A stretch of DNA of 64,000 nt from Maridesulfovibrio sp. Its GTDB lineage: Bacteria > Desulfobacterota > Desulfovibrionia > Desulfovibrionales > Desulfovibrionaceae. The stretch lies in assembly GCF_963677005.1 (NCBI RefSeq), contig NZ_OY781616.1:496001-560000 (forward strand), read 5' to 3'. Made by a program: the position numbers and the translations under genes. This document shows, in pieces, positions 52,600 to 61,453 of this stretch; position 1 is the first letter of the stretch; every line of letters starts with the position of its first letter. The notes beneath the pieces are model-generated. The model did not search any database and was not told the origin of the DNA. It saw nothing but the letters and a program-made list of their open reading frames with translations.

Positions 52600-53379
52600 C
52601 TATTTCACTTCAAAAACCAGTACGGAGCGCATTACGTAGCTGTCATAATCTGCGGTGGGAGCGCTGTCCTTGTGCTGTACACGGACCATCCAGGTTCCCG
52701 GAGCGGTGATTTTTACCTTTGCCAGTCCTTCGCCATACGGTTCGGTGAAATAGGCGAAGGAGTTCGGGGTCAGGGTAAAGCCGTCGTAGGTGGCGAGCAT
52801 GTTTTCCACGGCTACGGGCTTGCCGTCCAGCAGAGTCTGGAAAACGATTTCATCACCGACCTTGGCAAGGGCGGGGTTGCTCATGGGCACTATTTCAAGC
52901 CCCTTGCCGAGTACCTTTTTGTAGTTGTCATCCGGCTGACCTACGGTTATCAGGGTCTTGCAGAATTTTTCGTATTTTCCGCTGCTTATTACTCCCTTGA
53001 GTCCTTTTTTGGACTGCTGCTTCCAGCCTTTGGTCGTGTTGGTCCAGATGATGCCCTGTCTGTGGCCTGCCATGATCAGGGTGCCTTCGGTTTCAGGTTT
53101 TATCTGACCGTCCAGGGTCATGAGCATTTCGTTGGGGCTGAGCTTTACATCAGTAGTTTTATCGCCGGAAATGAGTTTTACGTCGACCTTATCAAGAGGC
53201 TCCATTTCTTCGCTGATCATGAATACATGGGCCGATACTACGGAAAAGGGAACAAGCTGACCTTTTTCGGCAGTAAGCTGGACAGGTTTGAGGATGAATT
53301 CATGGGCGAATGCAGTGGCGCAACTGAGTATTGCGAAGATCAGGGACAGGATCAGGATCGAACCGATACGTTTTTTCAT
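52600..53379 (-). CDS. DUF4198 periplasmic protein
   Basis: A 259-residue exported protein: signal peptide ending ATAFA, mature start HEFILKP as in DUF4198/NikK-type proteins whose N-terminal histidine may bind metal after processing, and a C-terminal domain (VGDEIVFQTLLDGKPVAVENMLATYDGF ... GTWMVRVQHK). The ATG at 53379 has AGAGG upstream; a GTG two codons earlier is less likely. It is the first gene of the pair, 2 bases before the smaller protein. Confidence 0.75.
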   Translation of the reverse strand: MKKRIGSILILSLIFAILSCATAFAHEFILKPVQLTAEKGQLVPFSVVSAHVFMISEEMEPLDKVDVKLISGDKTTDVKLSPNEMLMTLDGQIKPETEGTLIMAGHRQGIIWTNTTKGWKQQSKKGLKGVISSGKYEKFCKTLITVGQPDDNYKKVLGKGLEIVPMSNPALAKVGDEIVFQTLLDGKPVAVENMLATYDGFTLTPNSFAYFTEPYGEGLAKVKITAPGTWMVRVQHKDSAPTADYDSYVMRSVLVFEVK

Positions 53380-53868
53380 ACACACCTCTGAGTAAAAAAA
53401 TGTTTTTGTTTATGGAAATGTGCTACTTATTGTTAAAATTTATGTCAATATTGAAATGAAATAAAAAAAGGTACGATTGTACGGTTTTTGAGTTGGAGGT
53501 TCAAATCCAGACTGACATGTTTTTTTCTCTATAATCCAGGAGGATGGACTTGTGCCCGTGAAATTAACGAGTGAGGGGTTGTTTTCAGCAGGACGTTGCC
53601 GAGAATGAATCATCGCGGTGAAAATGCCCTGTCCGGGGGAGGATGAGGTGTATGGGATAAGAAACAGCCGGTACAAATTATCAGGATTTGTACCGGCTGT
53701 ATTTTTAATAAGAGGCTAAGATCTTTATATGCTTAAGTAACTACTTCCGATTATTACCGGCGGGGATGACCCTTCTCTTGCTAACCCGGCAGGAAAAGCC
53801 TGAATGTTTCACCTGATCCGTACATTTCGCAGTTTGTCAGGCCGGTCCCGTTTTTTATTGGGAACAGG
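53380..53868. other. intergenic region with a terminator
   Basis: 489 bases with no supported gene. It contains a strong stem-loop at 53664-53700 and, at about 53492-53506, GGAGGTTCAAATCCA, which resembles the T-arm of a tRNA; the 5' parts of a tRNA are absent. Confidence 0.5.
53664..53706. terminator. terminator near the end of the NhaC gene
   Basis: Perfect arms ACAGCCGGTACAAA and TTTGTACCGGCTGT around 9 bases; T-rich on the plus strand (ATTTTTAAT) and moderately on the minus strand. It lies about 165 bases beyond the NhaC stop. Confidence 0.7.
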
Positions 53869-55575
53869 TTATTCTGCAACAGGTTTTCCGAGGAACCGGA
53901 CCAGTGCCATGATTACGATAACCCCAACCGGGAGAACCATGGCTACCGGCATTCCGAGTCCTGCAGGGATGTAGCCGAAAAGGATGGATACAAGCGCTAC
54001 CGGCACGGCATAAAACAGCTGAGTTCTTGTGTGATCGATGTGGTCGCAGGCCGAACCCATGGATGAGAGGATCGTTGTATCGGATATCGGCGAACAGTGG
54101 TCTCCGAAAATTGCTCCGGTCAGTACTGCACCGATATTGAGGATGACGTATCCCTGATCCGGGGTGAGGGCGTAGGCCAGCGGAATGCACAGCGGCATAA
54201 GAATCCCCATGGTTCCGTAGGATGTTCCGGTTGCGAATGAAATTACCGAGCCCATGATAAAGATGATTGAGGGAAGCAGGAAGGGCGGGATGGTATCCGA
54301 AAGGACGTTGACAAGGTATGTTGCCGTGCCGAGTTCCTTTATGATTCCGGAAAGGGACCAGGCCAGAAGCAGGATAACGGCAGTTATGTTCAGGGATTTC
54401 ACGCCCTGCACCCAGGTGGAGATGACCTCGTCCACCTTCATTATCCGCTTGCAGATTGCTATGCCCATGGCCACGATGCCTGCAATAAGGGCAGCCTGAA
54501 AAAGTACCACGGACGCATCGGATGCACCGAACGCTTCACGGATGGCGGTAAAGCTCATGGGTCCGTTTTCGAAAACAGCCTTGAGCGCACTGTCATCGCC
54601 GGACATTATGGAATTGTAGCCGTTAAAATAGAATCCGAGAAAGGCAGCCACAATGAGGGTGCCGATGGGAATGATTGCGTACCAGATGCTCGGGACCACA
54701 TTTTCTATCGGTCTGAGTTCGGTGGCTTCGTCCGCAACCATTGGTTTGGCGTTATCATCAAGGAGTTTGCCGGTTGTGCGGGCACGGTGCTCGGCGGTGT
54801 ACATCGGGCCGAATTCGCGCATGAACCAGATGGTTGCCAGTATGAAGACCAGTATGAGGATGTTGTAGAATCTGTAGGGAATGGTCTCCACGAAAATGCC
54901 GTACGCGTTCATGGTGTAACCTATGCCCTGCAGTCCGTCACGGATGAGGCCTACTTCATAGGCAACCCATGTGGAGATCAGCGCGATTCCGGCAATGGGT
55001 GCTGCTGTGGCGTCTATGATGAACGCCAGTTTTTCCCTGGAGACTTTCATCCGGTCGGTAACCGGGCGCATGATCGGACCTACGGTGAGCGAGTTGGCGT
55101 AATCATCGAAAAATATGAACAATCCGAGCAGCCAGGTTACAAACTGCGAACTTCTGGGGCTTCTTGCCTTTTTGGCAAGCGCATCCGCAATTGCCTTGGC
55201 GCCGCCCATTTTGGAAATCAGGGCGATAAGTCCCCCGATTGCAAGACACTGCAGAACTATGCCCGCGTTCCACGGATCGGCCAGAGAGTTGAGAATCTCG
55301 TTGGAAATCCTCATGAATCCTCCGACAAAACCGTTATAGATATCGAATCCCTTTGCTTCGAGCATGAATGCTCCGGAAAAAACACCGATAAACAGTGATA
55401 GCACCACATTCTTAGTTACGAAGGCCAGTACGATGGCTACCAGCGGCGGAATAAGTGTAAAGATTCCATAAACAGCTGCGTTTTCCGGGCCTAGACTGGA
55501 GTCCGCCGCAAATGCAGGCAGGCATAGGGCCTGAAATATTATTGCAAGAAAAAACAACCTTCTCCATTGGCGCAT
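53869..55575 (-). CDS. NhaC-family Na+/H+ antiporter
   Basis: A 568-residue membrane protein. A cleavable-looking leader (FFLAIIFQALCLPAFAAD) precedes about 11-13 helices. Family segments are NAAVYGIFTLIPPLVAIVLAFVTKNVVLSLFIGVFSGA, FIIDATAAPIAGIALISTWVAYE, VISFATGTSYGTMGILMPL and GAIFGDHCSPISDTTILSSM. NhaC-type carriers exchange Na+ for H+ or transport amino or organic acids; the GDHCSPISDT motif is typical. It is likely monocistronic. Confidence 0.88.
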   Translation of the reverse strand: MRQWRRLFFLAIIFQALCLPAFAADSSLGPENAAVYGIFTLIPPLVAIVLAFVTKNVVLSLFIGVFSGAFMLEAKGFDIYNGFVGGFMRISNEILNSLADPWNAGIVLQCLAIGGLIALISKMGGAKAIADALAKKARSPRSSQFVTWLLGLFIFFDDYANSLTVGPIMRPVTDRMKVSREKLAFIIDATAAPIAGIALISTWVAYEVGLIRDGLQGIGYTMNAYGIFVETIPYRFYNILILVFILATIWFMREFGPMYTAEHRARTTGKLLDDNAKPMVADEATELRPIENVVPSIWYAIIPIGTLIVAAFLGFYFNGYNSIMSGDDSALKAVFENGPMSFTAIREAFGASDASVVLFQAALIAGIVAMGIAICKRIMKVDEVISTWVQGVKSLNITAVILLLAWSLSGIIKELGTATYLVNVLSDTIPPFLLPSIIFIMGSVISFATGTSYGTMGILMPLCIPLAYALTPDQGYVILNIGAVLTGAIFGDHCSPISDTTILSSMGSACDHIDHTRTQLFYAVPVALVSILFGYIPAGLGMPVAMVLPVGVIVIMALVRFLGKPVAE

Positions 55576-55895
55576 GAGAAATATCCCCCTTGAGATTTTG
55601 ATTATATCGTAAAATTGCGCTTCGATTTACTTCAAAATAGTCACAATAGCAAATGGGGCTTTGTATCTCTTTAATTTTTCATGATAAATTTTTGAACTGT
55701 CTGGAATAACAGATATAAATATTAAGGTCTGACGGTGATAAAACGGTACCGTCTTGCGTGCGGTCTTCATCTTATTATCCGAAATGCAGAACTGCGGCAT
55801 TGTCCCTGTGTGAGAATTGGGTTATGGACTTGCCTTGTACAGAAACCATTGATCATACGAAAATGCACAATTCTAAATAAGTTAAAGGAAATCTG
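55576..55895. other. divergent intergenic region without a recognisable riboswitch
   Basis: 320 bases between the NhaC and thiC-like genes. Promoters for both should be inside. The conserved TPP riboswitch bases (CTGAGA, CTGGATAATGCCAGC-like) and a cobalamin box were not found. Some local hairpins exist (GACGGTG...GTACCGTC), none convincing. Confidence 0.5.
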
Positions 55896-57161
55896 ATGTT
55901 TTCAAAGAATAAAGCTCTCAAAAGCATTTTTGATTCAAGCATTGATGATCTCTGCAGGAGTGAAGGGCTCTCCAAAGAGACAATTATCCAGGGCATAGAA
56001 AACGGAACCATGGTTCTGCTCGGGAACCCCAATCATAAAAATGTAACGCCTACCCTTATCGGACAGCCCGCCAAAGTTAAAGTCAACGCCAATATAGGTA
56101 CCTCTCCTTTCAAGAATGATCGCGAAAAGGAAATGAAAAAACTGGATGCCGCCTGGAAGGCCGGTGCACATGCTGTAATGGATCTTTCCACAGCCGGTGA
56201 TCTGGACGGCATACGCACGGATATGCTCGGTTCCTGCCCGCTGCCGCTCGGCACTGTTCCCATTTATGCCATGGCACAGCAGTACGTTGCCCGTGATGAA
56301 GATCCGGCCGGTTTCAGCATTGATGAACTTCTTGCTGAAATCGAAAAAGAGGCCGAACAGGGCGTAGATTTCATGACCCTGCATTGCGGCCTTACTCGCC
56401 GGGGAGCTCTCTGGGCCACCGGCGGCGACCGTCTGCTCGGAATTGTTTCCCGCGGCGGTTCCATTCTCGCCCGCTGGATGCGTGATCACGATCAGGAAAA
56501 TCCGCTTCTGACCGATTATGACCGCATTCTTGAAATATGTCTCAAACACAACGTCACCCTGAGCCTTGGCGACGGTTTGCGTCCCGGTGCCGGTGCCGAT
56601 GCCGGTGATGCCGCTCAGTGGGAAGAAGTCCTTATGCTGGGACAGCTTGCCAAGCGCGCCCGTGAATACGGTGTTCAGGCCATGATTGAAGGTCCCGGTC
56701 ATGTACCCATGAATCTGGTTGAAACCCAGATTCGCGGTATCAAGGCTGCCACTTTCAACGCGCCTCTCTACGTGCTCGGACCTCTGGTTACCGACTCCGC
56801 TCCCGGATATGATCATATTGCAGGAGCCATCGGCGGTGCCATTGCCGTAATGAACGGTGTGGATTTTCTCTGCTACCTGACCCCCGCAGAGCATCTTACC
56901 CTCCCTGAGGTTGATGATGTCTGGAACGGAGTGAAGGCGTCTCTCGTTGCTGCCCAGTGCGGTGAAGTCGGACTCGGCAGGAAAGACGCTGTGGAGCGCG
57001 ATCTTGAAATCTCCAAAGCCCGCATGGATCTCAACTGGGATCGTATTGCCGAACTGGCTATTGATCCGGCCCTGGCCTGCTCGCGCAGGAAAGACCACAA
57101 GGATGAAAAAGAGTGTGCAATGTGCGGAAAATTCTGCGCAGTACGTATGCTCTCCGAATAA
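55896..57161 (+). CDS. thiC: radical-SAM ThiC/BzaF-family synthase (phosphomethylpyrimidine or 5-hydroxybenzimidazole)
   Basis: A 421-residue enzyme of the short ThiC clade that lacks the N-terminal domain. Typical segments are KVNANIGTSPF, AGAHAVMDLSTAGD, LPLGTVPIYAM, DFMTLHCGLTRRG, RGGSILARWM, LSLGDGLRPG, MIEGPGHVPMN and GPLVTDSAPGYDHI. The C-terminal cluster motif is CAMCGKFC, with CxxC followed by three residues and Cys. ThiC makes the thiamine pyrimidine from AIR; BzaF of the same size makes 5-hydroxybenzimidazole for cobamides. No thi genes, TPP riboswitch or cob genes are adjacent, so the assignment stays open. A terminator follows. Confidence 0.82.
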   Translation: MFSKNKALKSIFDSSIDDLCRSEGLSKETIIQGIENGTMVLLGNPNHKNVTPTLIGQPAKVKVNANIGTSPFKNDREKEMKKLDAAWKAGAHAVMDLSTAGDLDGIRTDMLGSCPLPLGTVPIYAMAQQYVARDEDPAGFSIDELLAEIEKEAEQGVDFMTLHCGLTRRGALWATGGDRLLGIVSRGGSILARWMRDHDQENPLLTDYDRILEICLKHNVTLSLGDGLRPGAGADAGDAAQWEEVLMLGQLAKRAREYGVQAMIEGPGHVPMNLVETQIRGIKAATFNAPLYVLGPLVTDSAPGYDHIAGAIGGAIAVMNGVDFLCYLTPAEHLTLPEVDDVWNGVKASLVAAQCGEVGLGRKDAVERDLEISKARMDLNWDRIAELAIDPALACSRRKDHKDEKECAMCGKFCAVRMLSE

Positions 57162-57211
57162 TTACCCCGTTGTATTAATCCAGCCGTTCTGTACCCGATT
57201 GATGACAATGG

Positions 57212-57248
57212 CCCGCAGCACCTTGCTGGTGTTGCGGGCTTTTTTTTT
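57212..57248 (+). terminator. Rho-independent terminator after thiC/bzaF
   Basis: GCCCGCAGCACC and GGTGTTGCGGGC arms around TTGCT, followed by eight T residues. Confidence 0.9.
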
Positions 57249-57362
57249 GTATATTGGGGTCAACCTGATTAATCAGCTGGTTGATTATCTGTTTTTGTCC
57301 GCTTTTTGCAAAGGTTGAGTTAGCGGTGCGGTACCGGAATATATTTCAATAGGAGGATTGCC

Positions 57363-58019
57363 ATGTTGCGTTATGTACGGGACCCGATGAGCGGACTGAC
57401 CCATTTTGTCGGTTTCTGTCTGGCCATAGCCGGGCTGGTCCTTCTGGTTGTCGATTCGGTAAATCCGGTGAAGGTTATGCATGTTGTTACCTTTTCCGTG
57501 TTCGGAGCAGGGATGATCCTGCTTTATCTTGCCAGCACGCTTTACCACTGGCTGCCTCTCGGAGAGCGCTGGACCCTTTACATGCGCAAGGCCGACCATG
57601 CCATGATCTTTATCTACATTGCCGCCACGTACACTCCTATATGCCTGATCGGCCTGAAGGGTAGCTGGGGGTGGTCTCTGTTCGGGGCTGTCTGGGGACT
57701 GGCTCTGGCCGGGATAATTACAAAGATGTTCTGGATGAATGCTCCGCGCTGGCTTTCCACCGCGTTTTATCTGGGTATGGGCTGGCTTGTCATAGTCGGG
57801 GCCGGACCTCTGATCAGGGCGCTGCAGACCGGAGCCCTGTTCTGGCTCACTCTAGGAGGCGTAATGTATTCAATCGGAGCCACTATCTACGTACTCAAGA
57901 GACCTGATCCATGGCCGAAGGTGTTCGGATTTCACGAGATTTTTCATGTTTTCGTCATGGCCGGAAGTTTTTGTCATTTCTGGGTAATGTATGAGTACAT
58001 TGCCAGAATTGCGGCATAA
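57363..58019 (+). CDS. trhA: hemolysin III / TrhA family membrane protein
   Basis: A 218-residue, seven-helix protein of the PAQR-like hemolysin III family. Conserved residues are visible: DPMSGLTHFVGFCL, TLYHWLPL with the zinc-site histidine, KADHAMIFIYIAATYTPI and FGFHEIFHVFVMAGSFCHF (two further histidines). Members are predicted zinc-dependent membrane hydrolases linked to membrane homeostasis; haemolysis is not the general function. AGGAGG lies before the ATG. Confidence 0.9.
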   Translation: MLRYVRDPMSGLTHFVGFCLAIAGLVLLVVDSVNPVKVMHVVTFSVFGAGMILLYLASTLYHWLPLGERWTLYMRKADHAMIFIYIAATYTPICLIGLKGSWGWSLFGAVWGLALAGIITKMFWMNAPRWLSTAFYLGMGWLVIVGAGPLIRALQTGALFWLTLGGVMYSIGATIYVLKRPDPWPKVFGFHEIFHVFVMAGSFCHFWVMYEYIARIAA

Positions 58020-58051
58020 TTGCTGCTCATGAAAGCAATCGAGCACTATCG

Positions 58052-59629
58052 CTAAACTTCTGATGCCGTTTGTCGGCAGTCTTTTGTATTTCCAGATGGG
58101 AAGTAGGAAATCTTTCCTTTTTTTGGGTCAGAGCTCAATTGTTTCATGCCTGTATAGCGTGAAGAGTTGTTACGCCCTATGTGCTTGGCTTTGTAGAGGG
58201 CCGCATCTGCACGGATTACAAGGTCCTTCGGTGTGCTGTCTCCGTTTTCGTAGCAGCTTATTCCGATGCTGACCGTGGCGCTCAGGAGCATTCCGTCCAC
58301 CTCGATCTGAAGTTTTTCGATTTTAGTGCGCATTTTTTCAGCTGCGGTCTTTGCTCCCTCAAATCCCGTATCGCTCAGCATCAGCGCGAACTCTTCCCCG
58401 CCCATGCGGCAGCTTATGTCGGTCTCCCGGCCTGTCTTTTTGATTGTATCGGCTATTGCCGCCAGTACTATGTCTCCACGGTCGTGACCGTAGCGGTCGT
58501 TGATCCGTTTGAAATGGTCTATGTCTATGAGCAGCAGGGCCAGGGGGCGCACGTGTCTGCGTGCCAGATTGAACTCCCGTTCCAGAATGGGGAAGAATCT
58601 GCGTCTGTTGGGCAGTCTTGTCAGCGGGTCCATCATGGCCTGTTCTTCAAGCATGGTCTGATGCTCCAGGGATTTCTTCTGGTAGCGGAAGAAAAGAATG
58701 TAGGCATAGCTGAACAAAAAGATAAGGATTGCTCCAGCACACATGATTGTCCACAGGTACAGTTGCCATTCTGCCAGTATTTCTTCTTTCCCGGTTGAGG
58801 CAAAAGCTACCAGCGGGTATTCATCTACATGGGCAAAAACAACTTCATGATGTTTTCCCGTGTACGGTGAATCTGCCGAGAACGTGCTGTTATCCCCGGT
58901 GCAGTTCTCTGCATTGAGGATTTTTCCATAGTTTGCCGGGGAAAGACTGCGGTGCGGGGCATGCATGAGTATGTTGCCGCAGGTTGTAACTAAAGCGATG
59001 GTGGTCCCGTCCGGAATTCCGAGATTTGAAAAGTCATTTTTAAAAAAACTGTAGTCGATAAGCGCTGTGTAAATGTATTGCAGTGAACCTGCATCATCCT
59101 TGAAGCCGATGCTTATGCCGAAATACGGATTTTCTTCACTTCCATTGCCGGTGATTACTTCGCTGACATAGTAGCCGTTTTTCTGGATTTCCCATGCGTG
59201 CTTCTTTAGGTACTCCTCGGAGATTATCTGAAACGGCTTTGACTTTCCTGTCCAGTGCATCGGGGTCCCTTTCGGGTCTGTAATTATCAGGTCTGATATG
59301 TATGGATTGAATTCTCTGCTCTTTTTAAGAACGGCAGCAACTGTTTTGTCGTGTGCATAATGGTCGTTCCTGTTTTTGTCCCGAATCATAATAAGGTCGA
59401 GAGCATCATGCATTCCGCGTATAGCCTGAATTACGCTGTCGAGAATGTCGGATGTATGGTAGGCCACCAGTTTAGCTATGAATTTGTTCTGCTGCCGAAC
59501 TTTTTCCAGCTCTGCATTATACTGTTTTGTCATGAAAACTGCGCAGATACCGAATATTAGGGCTAAAAGTGCTCCTCCTATGGTCAGGCCCAACCTGGAA
59601 GTTTTGCGGGTATGTGCGGTCTGATCCAT
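58052..59629 (-). CDS. membrane diguanylate cyclase with Cache-type sensor
   Basis: A 525-residue protein: TM1 at about 13-33, a periplasmic sensor domain (about 40-285), TM2 (LYLWTIMCAGAILIFLFSYAYILFF), then a GGDEF domain with LTRLPNRRRF, RPLALLLIDIDHFKRINDRYGHDRGD and the active-site GGEEF at about residue 407. It makes cyclic di-GMP from two GTP in response to a periplasmic ligand. No obvious RxxD inhibitory site was placed. No EAL domain. It is divergent from the TetR gene. Confidence 0.9.
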   Translation of the reverse strand: MDQTAHTRKTSRLGLTIGGALLALIFGICAVFMTKQYNAELEKVRQQNKFIAKLVAYHTSDILDSVIQAIRGMHDALDLIMIRDKNRNDHYAHDKTVAAVLKKSREFNPYISDLIITDPKGTPMHWTGKSKPFQIISEEYLKKHAWEIQKNGYYVSEVITGNGSEENPYFGISIGFKDDAGSLQYIYTALIDYSFFKNDFSNLGIPDGTTIALVTTCGNILMHAPHRSLSPANYGKILNAENCTGDNSTFSADSPYTGKHHEVVFAHVDEYPLVAFASTGKEEILAEWQLYLWTIMCAGAILIFLFSYAYILFFRYQKKSLEHQTMLEEQAMMDPLTRLPNRRRFFPILEREFNLARRHVRPLALLLIDIDHFKRINDRYGHDRGDIVLAAIADTIKKTGRETDISCRMGGEEFALMLSDTGFEGAKTAAEKMRTKIEKLQIEVDGMLLSATVSIGISCYENGDSTPKDLVIRADAALYKAKHIGRNNSSRYTGMKQLSSDPKKGKISYFPSGNTKDCRQTASEV

Positions 59630-59749
59630 CTTCTCTCCATGTCTGATCGTATTGATGTCCGAAAATTCATACTCTGTTCATATACTATAGTAAATGCGAT
59701 TATAAAACCATAACGATACTGCTTCATGCTCATTATATTCTTCCGATTG

Positions 59750-59787
59750 TTGACAATGAATTCGTGAGTAAGTTAATGTGAATTCAC
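59750..59787 (+). promoter_or_regulatory. promoter and operator of the TetR-exporter operon
   Basis: TTGACA at 59750-59755 and TTAATG at 59773-59778 are spaced by 17 bases. The perfect palindrome GTGAATTCAC (59778-59787) overlaps the -10 region, and TGAATTC also occurs at 59757. It ends 22 bases before the TetR start, suiting autoregulation. Confidence 0.6.
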
Positions 59788-59809
59788 TTTCACATATTGG
59801 GGGAATAAA

Positions 59810-60406
59810 TTGAGCAGAAGAATGGACCGGGTTTCGCGCAGAGAGCAGATTGCCGAGGAAGCACTGAAGCTTGCCTCGCAGGGAGTTTCGGCAATAACCA
59901 TGGAAAATGTGGCCAGAAGTTGCGGTGTTGTTTCTTCCGCTCTTTATCGCCACTACAGGAACAAGGATGAGCTTTTCGACGGGGTGCTCGCGCTTGTGCG
60001 GAGCAAGCTGTTGCATGGTCTGGATATCTCTGCGGAAAAGGGAAAAACTCCCTTGGACATGCTCAGGATGCTTTCTCGCCGACATGCTGAACTGCTGTAT
60101 CAGCATCCGGGAATACTCAGGCTGATATTTTCCGATGCGGTTCTGGAGAGCAATTCGGCCAGGCGTAACGGCATAATCGCCCTGATGAAAGAGTATCGAA
60201 CTGTGGCGGCGTCCATTGCGCTGAAGGGGCAGGAAACAGGACAGATACGAAAGGACATCAGACCTGAGGATGTGGTATTCATGCTTCTAGGGTCCATTAT
60301 TCCACCTTCGTTTCTGTATCATGTTTCCGGCGGAGATTTTGATCCCAGAGAGCAGGTTAAGCGCAGCTATGCTCTTTTTGAAGAATCCATAAGGGCAGCA
60401 AGGTAA
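59810..60406 (+). CDS. TetR-family transcriptional regulator
   Basis: A 198-residue regulator. The N-terminal helix-turn-helix is SRREQIAEEALKLASQGVSAITMENVARSCGVVSSALYRHYRNKDELF; the C-terminal ligand domain is all-helical. It starts at TTG 59810, 6-7 bases after GGGGGA; ATG 59822 is possible but badly spaced. It most likely represses its own operon (HlyD-type lipoprotein, ABC ATPase, ABC-2 permease) through the palindrome GTGAATTCAC. Confidence 0.86.
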   Translation: MSRRMDRVSRREQIAEEALKLASQGVSAITMENVARSCGVVSSALYRHYRNKDELFDGVLALVRSKLLHGLDISAEKGKTPLDMLRMLSRRHAELLYQHPGILRLIFSDAVLESNSARRNGIIALMKEYRTVAASIALKGQETGQIRKDIRPEDVVFMLLGSIIPPSFLYHVSGGDFDPREQVKRSYALFEESIRAAR

Positions 60407-60415
60407 GGTGTCGGA

Positions 60416-61453
60416 ATGAAGATTAAACCAAGTTCGACTCTGCTTCCGTTTCTGCTGTTGATAATTGTTGCTCTTGGTGGATGCAATAATACGGAAGAAA
60501 CTCTTTGGCAGGGATATGTTGAAGGGGAGCTTGTTTATGTTTCCGCGCCCCTCGGCGGGCAGCTTGAAGAAGTTCACGCCACAAAAGGCGAACAGGTGAC
60601 GGCGGGACAGCCCCTGTTTGTTCTTGAAAGAGGTTTTGAAAAGGCAGGAATAGCCGAAGCGGAGGAAAATCTGGACCGTGCAGAAAATGATCTTGCCGAT
60701 AAGCGCAAGGGCCGCAGACCCTCTGAAATAGCCTCCATTAAGGCCAGACTGCGCAAGGCGGAGGCCGCCGAGGTGCTTGCCGCCACCGAATACCGCCGCA
60801 GGGCGGAACTTTACAAGTCCCACACCATTTCCGAGGAAGAACGGGACCGCGCCAGAACAGACCATGAACAGGCGGTGCATCTTGTGGGTGAAATCCGGTC
60901 TGAACTCAAGACGGCGACACTCGGCTCCCGTTCCGATGAAATCAAGGCTGCCGAATCGGCCGTGGAAGCGGCGAGGGCAAGGCTGGAACAGGCCCGCTGG
61001 AATTTTGATCAGAAAGCGCAGGCCGCTCCGCGTACCGGACTGGTGTTTGATACCATCCGCTACCGTGGCGAATGGGTTCCGGCAGGCAGTCCGGTTCTGT
61101 CCATACTTCCCCCGGAAAACCGCAAAGTCCGTTTCTACGTTCCGGAAAGGATTGTCGGAGATTTTAAAGTCGGGGAGATACTGCTGATGAACTATGACGG
61201 TCTTGCCAAGCCCCTGCCTTTGAAACTGGTCTATGTTTCTCCGCAGGCGGAGTACACTCCCCCGGTCATTTATTCCAGCCAGAGCCGGGCCAAGCTGGTC
61301 TTCATGCTGGAAGCAGTGCCGGAATCAAGCTCAAATGCCTTAATGCTCAAGCCGGGACAGCCTGTAGATGTCAGCCGCACGCCGGAAGGCTTTATCCGTA
61401 ACAATGGATTCTTTTCCCGGCTGCTTTCCTTTTTCGGGAGTTCCGATGGCTGA
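60416..61453 (+). CDS. HlyD-family adaptor lipoprotein of an ABC exporter (YbhG type)
   Basis: A 345-residue membrane fusion protein. The lipobox is IVALGGC, so it should be lipid-anchored. The lipoyl half (GYVEGELVYVSAPLGGQLEEVHATKGEQVTAGQPLFVLE), a long helical hairpin (residues about 75-190) and the second lipoyl half (APRTGLVFDTIRYRGEWVPAGSPVLSI) are in order. It connects an inner-membrane ABC-2 exporter to an outer-membrane factor. No OMF gene lies in the operon, so a shared TolC-like channel is expected. Confidence 0.87.
   Translation: MKIKPSSTLLPFLLLIIVALGGCNNTEETLWQGYVEGELVYVSAPLGGQLEEVHATKGEQVTAGQPLFVLERGFEKAGIAEAEENLDRAENDLADKRKGRRPSEIASIKARLRKAEAAEVLAATEYRRRAELYKSHTISEEERDRARTDHEQAVHLVGEIRSELKTATLGSRSDEIKAAESAVEAARARLEQARWNFDQKAQAAPRTGLVFDTIRYRGEWVPAGSPVLSILPPENRKVRFYVPERIVGDFKVGEILLMNYDGLAKPLPLKLVYVSPQAEYTPPVIYSSQSRAKLVFMLEAVPESSSNALMLKPGQPVDVSRTPEGFIRNNGFFSRLLSFFGSSDG

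Noticed and set aside
53440..53530. A tRNA gene around the GGTTCAAATCC sequence
   Set aside because: The T-stem pairs only two bases, no anticodon or D-arm can be placed upstream, and the acceptor end does not pair.
55576..55895. TPP or cobalamin riboswitch before thiC/bzaF
   Set aside because: The conserved core bases of both classes were not found by eye; a covariance-model search would be needed to be certain.
55935..57098. 387-residue minus-strand open frame
   Set aside because: Antisense to the ThiC-family gene with no recognisable domain.
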